NCBI GenBank assembly: GCA_963746905.1
Contig: CAVVCY010000003.1
Span: 744,001 to 808,000 of the forward strand
Direction: 5' to 3'
Length of the DNA: 64,000 bases
DNA from: JALYNX01 sp963746905
GTDB lineage: Bacteria; Actinomycetota; Acidimicrobiia; Spongiisociales; ZC4RG35
In this document: positions 42,233-51,152 of the stretch, piece by piece
Layout of the letters: every line of letters starts with the position of its first letter
Numbering within the stretch: position 1 is the first letter of the stretch
Position numbers and translations under genes: made by a program
Notes under the pieces: generated by a model
Database searches by the model: none
What the model was told of the DNA's origin: nothing
The model's input: the letters and a program-made list of their open reading frames with translations, nothing else

Positions 42233-43603
42233 TCAGCCTTCCGAGGCCTGAATCTGTCCGCTGCGGATTGCCTCGGTGAAAGCCTCGAAGTCGATTTGAT
42301 TCTGATCGGCATAGGCCATCGCGAAGTCAGCCACCGCCCGGTCAAACGTCTCCTCCTTGCCGAGATAACCGGCGACAGCGATCGGATCGCCCGACCGGGC
42401 GTGAGCCCGAGCCAGCGTCCGGCCGCAGAATCGGGCGTAGACCTGCAATCGGTCCGGGGTCACCCCATCGAGATCTGCTGATCCCTTCATGTCCCTGAAC
42501 TGGCGCCAGTAGAAATCGTGATCGGGATCGGCGTCAGACCAGCCGAGGAAGATGTCGCTGGCGGCTTGCATCAGCCGTTGTCCTTCGACGACCCGTTGCC
42601 CATGATTCGAGTACCCGGTCGGAGGGAGATGATCCTCGAGGACCGACTGGGTGGCCTCTTTTACCTGGAGAAACAGGGGGTCCTGGCTGTCCCGACCCTC
42701 CATGAGGAGGATATAGCAACGCGTGCCGACGCTTCCCACCCCAACCACCTTGAGGGCGACGTCCACCGGTCGGAAGGAATCGAGAAGCAAACGACGATCA
42801 TCGGGAAGCGATCGGCTATAGGCGGCGAGGCTGACCTTGATGGTCTCTTCCATCTCGTCTGTTCGGTTGGGGAGTTCCCGAAAAGGCACCAGGAATGGCG
42901 GAGCGCTCTTGATGCGGACGTGGCCGTCGACGACTTCGGTGAGTTTGGAATGGGCCTGGAGGCTGTCCTTCTCCCGAAACTTGGCAACTCCCTTGACGAC
43001 CCGCGAGCGGAGTTTCTTGTCTTCTATGAAGGCCAGGAACGTGTCCATCGAAGCCTTGGAGTACCAAACCTCGAGATTTCCCATCTTGGAGAGTTCGATC
43101 ATCGTTTGCCGATATGCGGTTACGGCGCCCATGGCGGTTGCGTGTGCCTCTGCGTCATCGAAGCCGCTGTCGCGCCCGGCTAGGGCGACGCTCGCCGCAA
43201 GGCGCTTCACGTCCCATTCCCATGGTCCGGGAAGGGTCTCGTCGAAGTCGTTGATGTCGAACAGTTGGAGGCGCTCTGGAGAGGCGAAGGAGCCGAAGTT
43301 TGATAGGTGGGCGTCGCCGCAGATCTGGAATTGGAGACGGGTCACCGGTGTCGATGAGAGGTCGTTGGCCATGAGCTTCGCCGCCCCTCGATAGAAGGTG
43401 AAAGGGGACACTGCCATCCGACCGTGGCGATAGGGGACCAGCTCTTGCAAGCGTGCCGCGTTCTGAGCCGTGATCAGCTCCACCGGATCGATGCGGGATG
43501 GCGATGGGGCCCATTCTCCGTGACTGGACCGGGGGACCGTCTTACGAAGATCACGTCCCATCTGAAAACGCTCTTTCGGCGTCAACTGCACATCTGTTGC
43601 CAT
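42233..43603 (-). CDS. DUF2252 family protein
   Basis: 456 residues. Family blocks are PSRIDPVELITAQNAARLQELVPYRHGRM, SPFTFYRGAAKLM, QICGDAHLSNFG and DINDFDETLPGPWEWDVKRL. GDAHLSNFG and the following DINDFD resemble the catalytic and metal-binding loops of aminoglycoside-phosphotransferase-like kinases. The substrate is unknown. It is convergent with the antiporter fusion, with a 14-base gap. Confidence 0.87.
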   Translation of the reverse strand: MATDVQLTPKERFQMGRDLRKTVPRSSHGEWAPSPSRIDPVELITAQNAARLQELVPYRHGRMAVSPFTFYRGAAKLMANDLSSTPVTRLQFQICGDAHLSNFGSFASPERLQLFDINDFDETLPGPWEWDVKRLAASVALAGRDSGFDDAEAHATAMGAVTAYRQTMIELSKMGNLEVWYSKASMDTFLAFIEDKKLRSRVVKGVAKFREKDSLQAHSKLTEVVDGHVRIKSAPPFLVPFRELPNRTDEMEETIKVSLAAYSRSLPDDRRLLLDSFRPVDVALKVVGVGSVGTRCYILLMEGRDSQDPLFLQVKEATQSVLEDHLPPTGYSNHGQRVVEGQRLMQAASDIFLGWSDADPDHDFYWRQFRDMKGSADLDGVTPDRLQVYARFCGRTLARAHARSGDPIAVAGYLGKEETFDRAVADFAMAYADQNQIDFEAFTEAIRSGQIQASEG

Positions 43604-43610
43604 GGATCGG

Positions 43611-43616
43611 AAACTA
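43611..43616 (-). promoter_or_regulatory. putative -10 box of the DUF2252 gene
   Basis: TAGTTT on the minus strand ends seven bases before the ATG at 43603. Confidence 0.45.
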
Positions 43617-43630
43617 CATCAACGCGATTT

Positions 43631-44027
43631 TCAGAGGGCGATGAGGCCAGCGTTGGTGGGCTCGAAGCCGCACGCCTCGTAATAGAAGGCCCTGAGATGG
43701 TCGTCGAAGTCGACGTGGAGCCACTCGCAGCCCGCCGCTCGTGCGTTCTCCACGGCAACCGCCACCAGTTGCTTCCCTACGCCCTGGCGACGCGCTTGAG
43801 CGGCAACCAAGGTGTCGAGAATGAAGGCGTGACCTGCACCGTCCCAGGCAACATTTACGAAGCCAATCAAGTCCTTGCCGTTACGGGCGCAAACCCAGCC
43901 CAGACTGTGACTCTCCGACTTGGGATTCCCAGTCGTAGACCACGGGCTCATGCCCGAATCCCTCGGCGTGGAGTGACTCCAACTCGACGCTGTCGAAGGC
44001 CCCACGCCAGTGGTATGTGATCGCCAT
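43631..44027 (-). pseudogene. GNAT family N-acetyltransferase, frameshifted
   Basis: From the ATG at 44027, one frame gives MAITYHWRGAFDSVELESLHAEGFG up to DWESQV. The rest of the GNAT fold (ESHSLGWVCARNGKDLIGFV, then RRQGVGKQLVAVAVENARAAG for acetyl-CoA binding, and FYYEACGFEPTNAGL) lies in another frame. Removing one base at about 43915-43916 restores a single 131-residue protein. A TAATTT box lies six bases before the ATG. This is one extra base in an otherwise intact gene: a recent mutation or a sequencing error. Confidence 0.75.
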
Positions 44028-44033
44028 TGAGCC

Positions 44034-44039
44034 AAATTA
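44034..44039 (-). promoter_or_regulatory. putative -10 box of the GNAT gene
   Basis: TAATTT on the minus strand ends six bases before the ATG at 44027. It supports that start over the out-of-frame upstream TTG. Confidence 0.45.
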
Positions 44040-44043
44040 GGGA

Positions 44044-44992
44044 ATGAGCACCATGATTCGGACCATGTTTCTGAACAAGGTCACGAAACCCCCGCTCACC
44101 GCGGTGGTCGCGCTGTTTGCCCTGAGTGCCTGTGTGAGCGAGCCATCGACGGACGAGGCGACCATGAGCACCGCGGAACCGGTGTCAACGACCTCGCCCG
44201 AAGCGCGCGATCGAGATCGGATCGTTGCGGGGGACCATCGTCTACTCCGCAGAAAGCGCCGGGAATGACGATGTGTTCCTGGTGGGACTTCCCGACGGCG
44301 ATCCGGTGCAGCTGACTGATGGCCTTGAGAAAGAGTTCGATCCGGATCTGTCGCCGGATGGCACCTCTATCGCCTATCGAAGCAACCCCGACGAGGGAAG
44401 CGATCACGCCGACATCTGGGTCATGGATCTCGACGGTGGGAACAAGAGGAACCTGACCAATGCTCCGGAGCTATCCAACTGGGCCCCGGCGTGGACGCCT
44501 GATGGGCACATCGTCTTCTCCAGCATGAGGTCAGGCACCGGTGCTCTCGAGCTTTGGTCGATGACCGCTGACGGCGGCGACCTACGCCAGGTGTCGGAGG
44601 GTTGGTGTGAGTACGCGGACGTTTCTCCTGACGGATCCGAGTTCGTATGCGCCGAAGCCGTCGGCTCCCGGTATGACATCGTGATCGTCGACCAGGGAGG
44701 CAATCGCCGGGCGTTGACTGAAACCCCGGAGACCGAGTTCGGTCCAACCTGGTCGCCAGACGGGCAGTGGATCGTGTTCAGCCGTGACACGGGCGAGCAC
44801 TGGGAGTTGCTGCGGGTCCGCCCCGACGGGTCCGATGAGCAACATGTTGCCGACGAGGGCGTGTTCGCCACCTGGGACCCTGATGGTCACCTGGTTTGGA
44901 GCGGGCCGGGCGGGATCAATGTCGCCCGAGCCGACGGCACGGGACGAGTCGTCCTCGACTATCCCGCCGGTTTCATCTCCTGGGGCGAGTAG
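44044..44992 (+). pseudogene. TolB-like beta-propeller lipoprotein, frameshifted
   Basis: The first frame (44044-44268) gives a lipoprotein signal (VALFALSACVSE) and a Ser/Thr linker. The propeller is in a second frame from about 44207 to 44992: repeated blades FDPDLSPDGTSIAYRS, WAPAWTPDGHIVFSS, EFGPTWSPDGQWIVFS. The frames join across the tract GCGCGCG (44203-44209); a change of one base, or of one CG unit, would fuse them into a secreted propeller of about 315 residues. Independent translation of the propeller from TTG at 44225 is unlikely, as no ribosome-binding site is seen. Confidence 0.72.
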
Positions 44993-45005
44993 ACCGGGCT
45001 CGCGC

Positions 45006-45722
45006 CTATGCCCGTTCCTGAGATGACTTCGCGCCCAAACCGCTGAGCAACTCGACGAGGCCGACTTCTCCGTTCCGGATTGCGGCGTCGAGCGGAGTGA
45101 GCCCGTCGTAGCCGACCCAGTCCAAATCAGCTCCTTTCTCGAGCAGAAACTCGGCGGTCTGGCGTTGACCGCCGTGACAGGCGCACCAGAAGGCCTCGGT
45201 CACCTCTTCTGACGAGGGATGGCCCTCGGCGAAGCATGTCTGCACCACTTCGAGTAAGCCGAGGGCCGCGGCCTGCCATAGATTGGCTTCGGCACCCCTC
45301 TCAACGAGTCGGGCGGCGGCATTCCACAGCCCAAAGGCAACGGCGTCCGCCAGTGGGGTCCCCTCTCCGATAACGGCGCCCCGAGCCTCGATGTCGGCAC
45401 CGGCATCCAATAAAGCGTCGAGGACTTCAACATCGTCGCTGCTTGCCGCCCAATGCAAGGGGGTCTCCGAGTGATGACCGGCGTAGCGAGCGTCCACATC
45501 GGCGCCCGCTCCAATGAGGAGTTCCACGGTTGCCCGATTGTTCGGAAAGTGTCCCGGCCAGTCCGTAGCGATATGGAGAAGTGTGCGGGACGTGCTCCCA
45601 TCGCCGATCCTCGTCGTAGCCAGCTCTGGATTCTCAGATAGGAGGGCCGTAAGCCTCTCCAGGTCACCAGTCTTCACGGCGGTAGTGGCGAGGATCGCCA
45701 CGTCGGAGTCGGCGGCGATCAT
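45006..45722 (-). CDS. ankyrin repeat protein
   Basis: 238 residues made of about five to six ankyrin repeats. Clear units are TVELLIGAGADVDAR, ETPLHWAASSDDVEVLDALLDAGADIEAR, QTAEFLLEKGADLDWVGYDGLTPLDAAIRNGE. No signal peptide is present, so it is a cytoplasmic protein-interaction scaffold of unknown partner. The next gene on the same strand (SnoaL-like, 45733-46137) lies upstream with a ten-base gap. Confidence 0.85.
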   Translation of the reverse strand: MIAADSDVAILATTAVKTGDLERLTALLSENPELATTRIGDGSTSRTLLHIATDWPGHFPNNRATVELLIGAGADVDARYAGHHSETPLHWAASSDDVEVLDALLDAGADIEARGAVIGEGTPLADAVAFGLWNAAARLVERGAEANLWQAAALGLLEVVQTCFAEGHPSSEEVTEAFWCACHGGQRQTAEFLLEKGADLDWVGYDGLTPLDAAIRNGEVGLVELLSGLGAKSSQERA

Positions 45723-45732
45723 CGGCAGGGGT

Positions 45733-46137
45733 CTACTTCTTCCAAGTCTCGACCTGGCGAGCGATCGCCGCCGAGTCGAACCAGGTGTTCTCGTATTCGA
45801 TCAGCCCGTCCCGGAGATGGAAGAGATGGAGAATTCTGATTTCGACCGGAGCTCCGCCTCCGTCAATACCGGCCCACTGACCGTGGACGTGCCCGGTGAC
45901 GTTGGACTCGTCCACAACCCACCCATCGTCGGATTTGAAACGTCGAACCGAGACGAAGTTCACGTCGGGGATGGCGTCGATGATGTCGGAGTAGACCGCA
46001 CCCACCGCCTCCTTGCCGTGGACCGGGCTCAGCGGATGTGTGACGTCGTCCCAGATGATGTCATCGGTGTAGGTGGCCAGGGTGGCGGCCACGTCCTGGG
46101 CGTTCTCCGCGGCGAAATGCTGATCGACGATGTCCAT
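45733..46137 (-). CDS. SnoaL-like/NTF2-fold protein
   Basis: 134 residues of the SnoaL-like polyketide cyclase/NTF2 superfamily: FAAENAQDVAATLATYTDDIIWDD at the start, GKEAVGAVYSDII in the middle, and LFHLRDGLIEYENTWFDSAAI at the end. AAGGAG six bases before the ATG supports the start. Probably a small ligand-binding or isomerase-like protein; the substrate is unknown. Confidence 0.82.
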   Translation of the reverse strand: MDIVDQHFAAENAQDVAATLATYTDDIIWDDVTHPLSPVHGKEAVGAVYSDIIDAIPDVNFVSVRRFKSDDGWVVDESNVTGHVHGQWAGIDGGGAPVEIRILHLFHLRDGLIEYENTWFDSAAIARQVETWKK

Positions 46138-46209
46138 GGGTTTCTCCTTCGGATCTATCTAACTCTGGTCCCGGCCAAGCCAGTTCGGAAATCTGTCACA
46201 CCCACTCTG

Positions 46210-46215
46210 TATGTT
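46210..46215 (+). promoter_or_regulatory. putative -10 box of the HNH gene
   Basis: TATGTT is followed by six bases and the ATG at 46222. Confidence 0.45.
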
Positions 46216-46221
46216 CTCATC

Positions 46222-47391
46222 ATGGGCAGGGGAGAGACCTCGACACAGGTCATGCCGATCATCATCCCCCGATTGGATGATCCGGCTTCTGCGTCAGCTG
46301 ATGAGCGTGACGAGCACCTGATGCTGCTCGAGGCTGCCCGCCATTCCCTCGACGTGGAGTGGGCTCAAACCCTGGGAGCCGCCGAGGCGGCCGGCGATCA
46401 CGAGGTGATGGGCTATCCGTCCATGGTCGCCTATCTCAAGCACCGAATGAGGATGGCCGGTGGCCGGGCGCATCGCTACGTCAGGGACGCCCGGGCAGTC
46501 CTCAAGTTCCCCGCCACCTTGGCGGCGTGGAAGCAGCGTCAGATTTCCACGGACGAAGCCGAGTTGATGTTTCAAGCCTCGGAGCGGCTTCCCGACAAGT
46601 ACCCCGAGGCAGAGCGGCACCTCCTCGAATTGGTGGGCGACGGCGTCGATGAGACGCGGCGGTTGCTCGACTATTGGCGCAGCGACGTCGACCTCCCCGG
46701 CGTCCGACTGGAAATTGAAGAGCAACTCCAGCGACGGCACTTCGACGTCACCCGAAGGGCGAATGGGATGGTGGCCGGTGAGTTCGCCCTGCCCCAGATC
46801 GAAGGCGAGTCACTGCTCACGGCTCTCGATGCCCTCATGCCACCTCCCGACGCGAGCGACAGCCGGACCACCAGTCAGCGTCGGGCCGACGCCATGGGTG
46901 ATCTGGCTCGAAGCTTTCTCGAAGGATCGGAGCCACCGATCGTCGGTGGCGAGCGCCCACATATCAACGTCCATGTCGATGTCCCGGCTCTGAAGGGCCT
47001 GGGAGGCGGGCTCCACGAGACCGACGACGGGTTCGTGCTCGCCCCCGAGCTCATTGGACAACTCGCCTGTGACGCCTCGATATCTCGAATCGTGTTTGGT
47101 CCCGGCTCCGAAGTTCTCGATGTGGGTCGCAAGACCCGGGTCATTCCGGCTGGGCTCCGTCGGGCGGTGGTCGCCCGTGACCGTCATTGTGTCGGATCTG
47201 GCTGCAGGCATTCGGCCAGATGGTGTGATGTTCACCATCTCGTCTCGTGGGCGGACGGCGGCGAGACGGCCATCGACAACCTCTGCCTACTTTGCCGCTA
47301 TCACCACACGCAGATGCACCTCGGGATGCTGACTCTCGAAGACCTCGACATCCGAGGGTCGGCGCTGGTGGCTAGCCGTCGAAGGACCTAG
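46222..47391 (+). CDS. DUF222-HNH endonuclease family protein
   Basis: 389 residues from the ATG at 46222; the open frame extends far upstream but crosses two opposite-strand genes. The N-terminal helical DUF222-like region (YPSMVAYLKHRMRMAGGRAHRYVRDARAV) is followed by a C-terminal HNH nuclease: CVGSGCRHSARWCDVHHLVSWADGG with LCRYHHTQMH. The Cys and His residues for zinc and the catalytic His are present. Such genes are highly repeated in actinobacteria, often as mobile or 13E12-type elements; the cellular role is unclear. Confidence 0.85.
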   Translation: MGRGETSTQVMPIIIPRLDDPASASADERDEHLMLLEAARHSLDVEWAQTLGAAEAAGDHEVMGYPSMVAYLKHRMRMAGGRAHRYVRDARAVLKFPATLAAWKQRQISTDEAELMFQASERLPDKYPEAERHLLELVGDGVDETRRLLDYWRSDVDLPGVRLEIEEQLQRRHFDVTRRANGMVAGEFALPQIEGESLLTALDALMPPPDASDSRTTSQRRADAMGDLARSFLEGSEPPIVGGERPHINVHVDVPALKGLGGGLHETDDGFVLAPELIGQLACDASISRIVFGPGSEVLDVGRKTRVIPAGLRRAVVARDRHCVGSGCRHSARWCDVHHLVSWADGGETAIDNLCLLCRYHHTQMHLGMLTLEDLDIRGSALVASRRRT

Positions 47392-47425
47392 GGGCTCAGG
47401 CCCCCAAGTCCTTCGAGGTGATTTC

Positions 47426-50400
47426 TCAGCTACAGCCTGTGGTGTCACCGCAGGTGAGGCACACGTAACAGCTGCCGTTCCTGATCGTCATGTGCCCGCA
47501 GTTGGAGCAAACCGGGGCGTCACCCATGTTCTCCTTGAGAGCGGAGTCGACCATGGCGGCTGCGCCAGCGGTGACGACCTTGGTCTCGGTCATCTCGACC
47601 ACGGTGCCCCCTCCGGCCCTGCCGCGCCTGGGGGAGAAACAGCTTCGCTCGCGGGCTCGGTGTCGGTGTCGACGAACTCGGCTGCCCTTTGCACCACATC
47701 CACGTCGGCCTCGGCGGCGGCGTCGAACAGTTCGAGTGGCGTCCCTGCCTCGGCGGCCAGACCCTTGATCGGTCCGGCCAATTCCATGTCACGGTCGGGC
47801 GGCACCTGCGCCAGTTCGTCTCGCTCGAGGTATTCCACGCCAAGGGCCCGGAACACATAGTCCACGATCGAGTTGGCCATCTTGATGTTTGGATGGCCCT
47901 CGACCATCCCTCGAGGCTCGAAGGTCTGGAAGGTGAAGGTGTCGACGAACTCCTCCAACGGCACCCCGTACTGGAGACCCTTGGAGACGGCGATCGCAAA
48001 GCAGGAGAGGATGCCCTTCAAGGTTGCCCCCTCCTTGGCCAGGTCGATGAAGATCTCGCCGAGTGTCCCGTCGTCGTACTCGCCGGTGCGGAGGAACACC
48101 TTGTGACCGCCGATCCTCGCCTCCTGGTTGTAACCATTGCGGCGGGCGGGGAGCAGGAATCGGGGCGGTTGCATTCCCTGGCGGTAGGCCTGGGTGGGGG
48201 AGATCCCCGCCGGCAGGTTGCCCCAGTGGATCGCCTTTTCGGCTTCCACCGCGGCGGTGACCGCCGGTGCCTCGTCTTCGCTCTGCTCACCCTCATCCGA
48301 CGTGGAGTTGAGAGGTTGGGCGGCCTTGGAACCGTCCCGATAGATAGCCATCGCCTTGAGACCGAGCTCCCACGACATGCGGTAGGCCTCTTCGATGTCC
48401 TCGACAGTGATCTCGTTCGGCATGTTGATCGTCTTGGAGATCGCCCCTGAGATGAAAGGCTGGGCCGCCGCCATCATCTTGATGTGCCCGTTGTGGTGGA
48501 TGAAACGGGTCCCGTACTTCCCGTTCTTGTTGGCGGTGTCGAACACCACGAGGTGCTCTTCCTTGACATGCGGAGCGCCTTCAATGGTCTGATGTCCGCA
48601 GATGTGGTCGTTCGCCTCGTTGATCTGGGTCTGGGTGAAGCCGAGGGCCCGCAGCATGTTGAAGTCCCACCCGGTGTACTCATCGACTGTGTAGCCGAGC
48701 CGTTGCAGGGTCTCCTCACCGAAGGTGAAGACATTGAACGTGTGTCGCAGCTCGAACACCGAGGTGAGGGCGGCCTCCACCTTGTCCAGATCCACCTCGT
48801 CGAAGCCCTTTTCGGTGAGTGACTGCCGATTGATGTGGGGAGAACCTTCGAGGGAGCTGGTGCCAACGATGTATTCGACGACATCCTTGATCTGGTCGGC
48901 GTCGTACCCCAGGTGGGCCAGGGCGGGGGTCACCGACTGGTTGACGATCTTGAAGTAGCCGCCTCCTGCCAATTTCTTGAACTTGATGAGCGAGAAGTCA
49001 GGCTCGACCCCGGTGGTGTCACAATCCATGACCAAGCCGATGGTTCCAGTCGGCGCTAAAACCGTGGCCTGGGCGTTGCGGTAGCCGTTGGTCTCGCCCA
49101 CCTCCAGGGCAAGGTCCCACGAGGTGCGGGCTGCGGCCAGGAGATCCTCCGGGCAGACCTCGGGGTCGATGCCCATCACTTTGTGGCTGACCGACTCGAA
49201 GTCAGCTTCGTTATAGGCGGCACGGCGGTGGTTGCGGATCACCCGGAGCATCGGCTCGCGGTTCTCGGCAAAGCGCGGGAACGGCCCGATCACGCCGGCA
49301 ATCTCTGCCGAGGTGGCGTACGAATGCCCGGTCAGGACCGAGGTGAGCGCACCGGCGATAGCGCGGCCCTCGTCGGAGTCGTAGGCGACTCCCTGACGCA
49401 TCAACAGTGAGCCGAGGTTGGCGTAGCCGAGACCGAGGGTCCGGTAGTCATACGAGCCCTGGGCGATCTCCCGGGAGGGGAAGTGGGCCATGGCCACCGA
49501 GATCTCGAGGACGATGGTCCATAGCCGGATGGCGTGCTGATAGGCCTCGACATCGAAGACCGCCGCCTCGTCGTCGTAGAACCGGACCAGATTGATCGAG
49601 GCCAGGTTGCAGGCGGTGTCATCGAGGAACATGTACTCACTGCACGGGTTGCTGGCCCGGATCCGGCCACCGGCAGGGCTGGTGTGCCATTCGTTGACCG
49701 TGGTGTCGAATTGGAGCCCGGGGTCGGCGCAGGCCCATGCGGCCTCGGCGATCCGGTTCCAGAGGTCGCGGGACTTCACTGTCTTGCGGACCGACCCGTC
49801 CGTCCGATTGATCAGGTCCCAATCGCCGTCGTCGACCACCGACTGGACGAAGTCGTTGGTGATGCGCACCGAGTTGTTCGAGTTCTGCCCGGAGACAGTC
49901 GCGTAAGCGTCTCCGTTGAAGTCTGCGGCAAAGCCGCCGTGGTTGATCAGGACGCGGGCCTTGTCCTCCTCGACCTTCTTCCAATCGACGAACTTCTCGA
50001 TATCGGGATGGTCAACGTCGAGGATGACCATCTTGGCGGCGCGACGGGTGGTGCCGCCCGACTTGATCGCACCCGCAGCCCGGTCACCGATCTTGAGAAA
50101 GGACATGACCCCTGAAGACTTGCCACCGCCGGAAAGGCGCTCGTTCTCGGCGCGGATCTGGGAGAAGTTGGAGCCGGCGCCTGATCCGAATTTGAAGATC
50201 CTGGCCTCGCGGACCCAGAGGTCCATGATCCCCCCCGGGTTCACCAGGTCGTCTTTGACCGACAAGATGAAGCAGGCATGCGGCGACGGTCGGCTGTAGG
50301 AGTCGGGTGAGGCCTTCATCTCGCCATCGGCGCCATCGACGTACCAGAAACCCTGGGCGGGACCGGTCAGGCCGTAGGCCCAGTTGAGGCCGGTGTTGAA

Positions 50401-50832
50401 CCATTGCGGTGAGTTAGGGGCGGCCATCTGGTTGGCGAGCATGTAGCGAAGCTCGTCCTCGAAGGCGGCTGCATCCTCGGGTGTTGCGAAGTAACCGTCC
50501 TTCTCGCCCCAGTGCCGCCATGTGCCGGCCAAGCGGTTGAACACCTGCTTGGCGGAGCGCTCCGGGCCCATGACCGGTTGCCCGGCGTCGTCGAAGACCT
50601 GATTCCCCTCCTCGTCGAACTGGGGGACCCCCGCCTTGCGGAAATATTTGGAGACGATGATGTCTGCGGCGACCTGACTCCAGGCGGAGGGGATCTCGGC
50701 ATCGGTCATCTCGAAGACGATCGAGCCGTCGGGGTTGGTGATCCTCGAGTCACGACGCGACCAATCGATCTTGTCGTAGGCGTCCTCTCCGGCCTCGGTG
50801 AAGCGACGATTGATCCGCAGGCCGTTACTCAT
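47426..50832 (-). CDS. nrdJ: vitamin B12-dependent ribonucleotide reductase, with apparent frameshift before the zinc-finger tail
   Basis: Class II ribonucleotide reductase of about 1135 residues if repaired. Makes dNTPs with adenosylcobalamin, without oxygen. Motifs include SPHACFILSV, NPCSEYMFLDDTACNLASIN and LAPTGTIGLVMDCDTTGVEPDF. The main frame stops at 47590 after a low-complexity linker. The conserved tail VCSNCGHMTIRNGSCYVC...TTGCS, which holds zinc and the redox cysteines needed for turnover, continues in another frame to a TGA at 47426. One additional G in the five-G tract at 47607-47611 (C on the plus strand) rejoins them. Regulated by tandem NrdR boxes. Confidence 0.9.
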
Positions 50833-50902
50833 GAATAGTGCCTCCTCTGCACTTTTCGTCCGTAGTCATGCTACGAGGACGAGGTCCATAAATCTGCTCC
50901 TA

Positions 50903-50918
50903 CCACAAGATGTAGTGG
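50903..50918 (-). promoter_or_regulatory. NrdR box 1
   Basis: CCACAAGATGTAGTGG (extended palindrome ACCAC...GTGGT) matches the NrdR operator pattern. It lies 70 bases upstream of nrdJ. Confidence 0.8.
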
Positions 50919-50933
50919 TCCGGGGGGAAGTGA

Positions 50934-50949
50934 CCACGACATCTGGTAT
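50934..50949 (-). promoter_or_regulatory. NrdR box 2
   Basis: CCACGACATCTGGTAT starts exactly 31 bases (three helical turns) from box 1, the classic spacing for cooperative NrdR binding. NrdR represses ribonucleotide reductase genes in response to ATP/dATP; nrdR itself is not in the window. Confidence 0.72.
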
Positions 50950-50959
50950 GGACTTCAAT

Positions 50960-50988
50960 ACTGTAATTACATCCCTGTCACGGGTCAA
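50960..50988 (-). promoter_or_regulatory. nrdJ promoter
   Basis: On the minus strand, -35 TTGACC (50983-50988) and -10 TACAGT (50960-50965) are separated by 17 bases. The predicted start site near 50953 puts both NrdR boxes just downstream, where repression by roadblock would occur. Confidence 0.6.
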
Positions 50989-51152
50989 GGATTGTTTCCC
51001 CGATGCCCGGAGTCTCGATTCAGAGCGCGAAAATCAACGCTCTGCCGGGGACGTGAAAGGCTCGATGACCATTCAGGGAAGTGGTCGGCACCCTAGGTCG
51101 GGCATGCTCGAGCCCGCCAGCCGTGGCCGTGAAGAGATTTCGCGACTGTTTG

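Larger units (their letters stand above)
50833..51152. other. 320-base intergenic region upstream of nrdJ
   Basis: Holds the nrdJ promoter, two NrdR boxes and a leader of about 120 bases. I see no cobalamin-riboswitch B12 box. From 51000 to 51152 nothing beyond the 3' flank of the cyclase gene is recognisable. Confidence 0.6.

Noticed and set aside
44225..44992. Independent cytoplasmic beta-propeller gene starting at TTG 44225
   Set aside because: No ribosome-binding site or -10 box, and a matching lipoprotein signal lies just upstream in another frame; a frameshift explains it better.
45514..46221. Extended 625-codon version of the HNH protein
   Set aside because: The extra 236 codons run antisense through the ankyrin and SnoaL genes; the ATG at 46222 has its own -10 box.
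50833..50960. Cobalamin riboswitch before the B12-dependent nrdJ
   Set aside because: The leader is only about 120 bases and no B12-box-like sequence is visible; NrdR operators account for the regulation.
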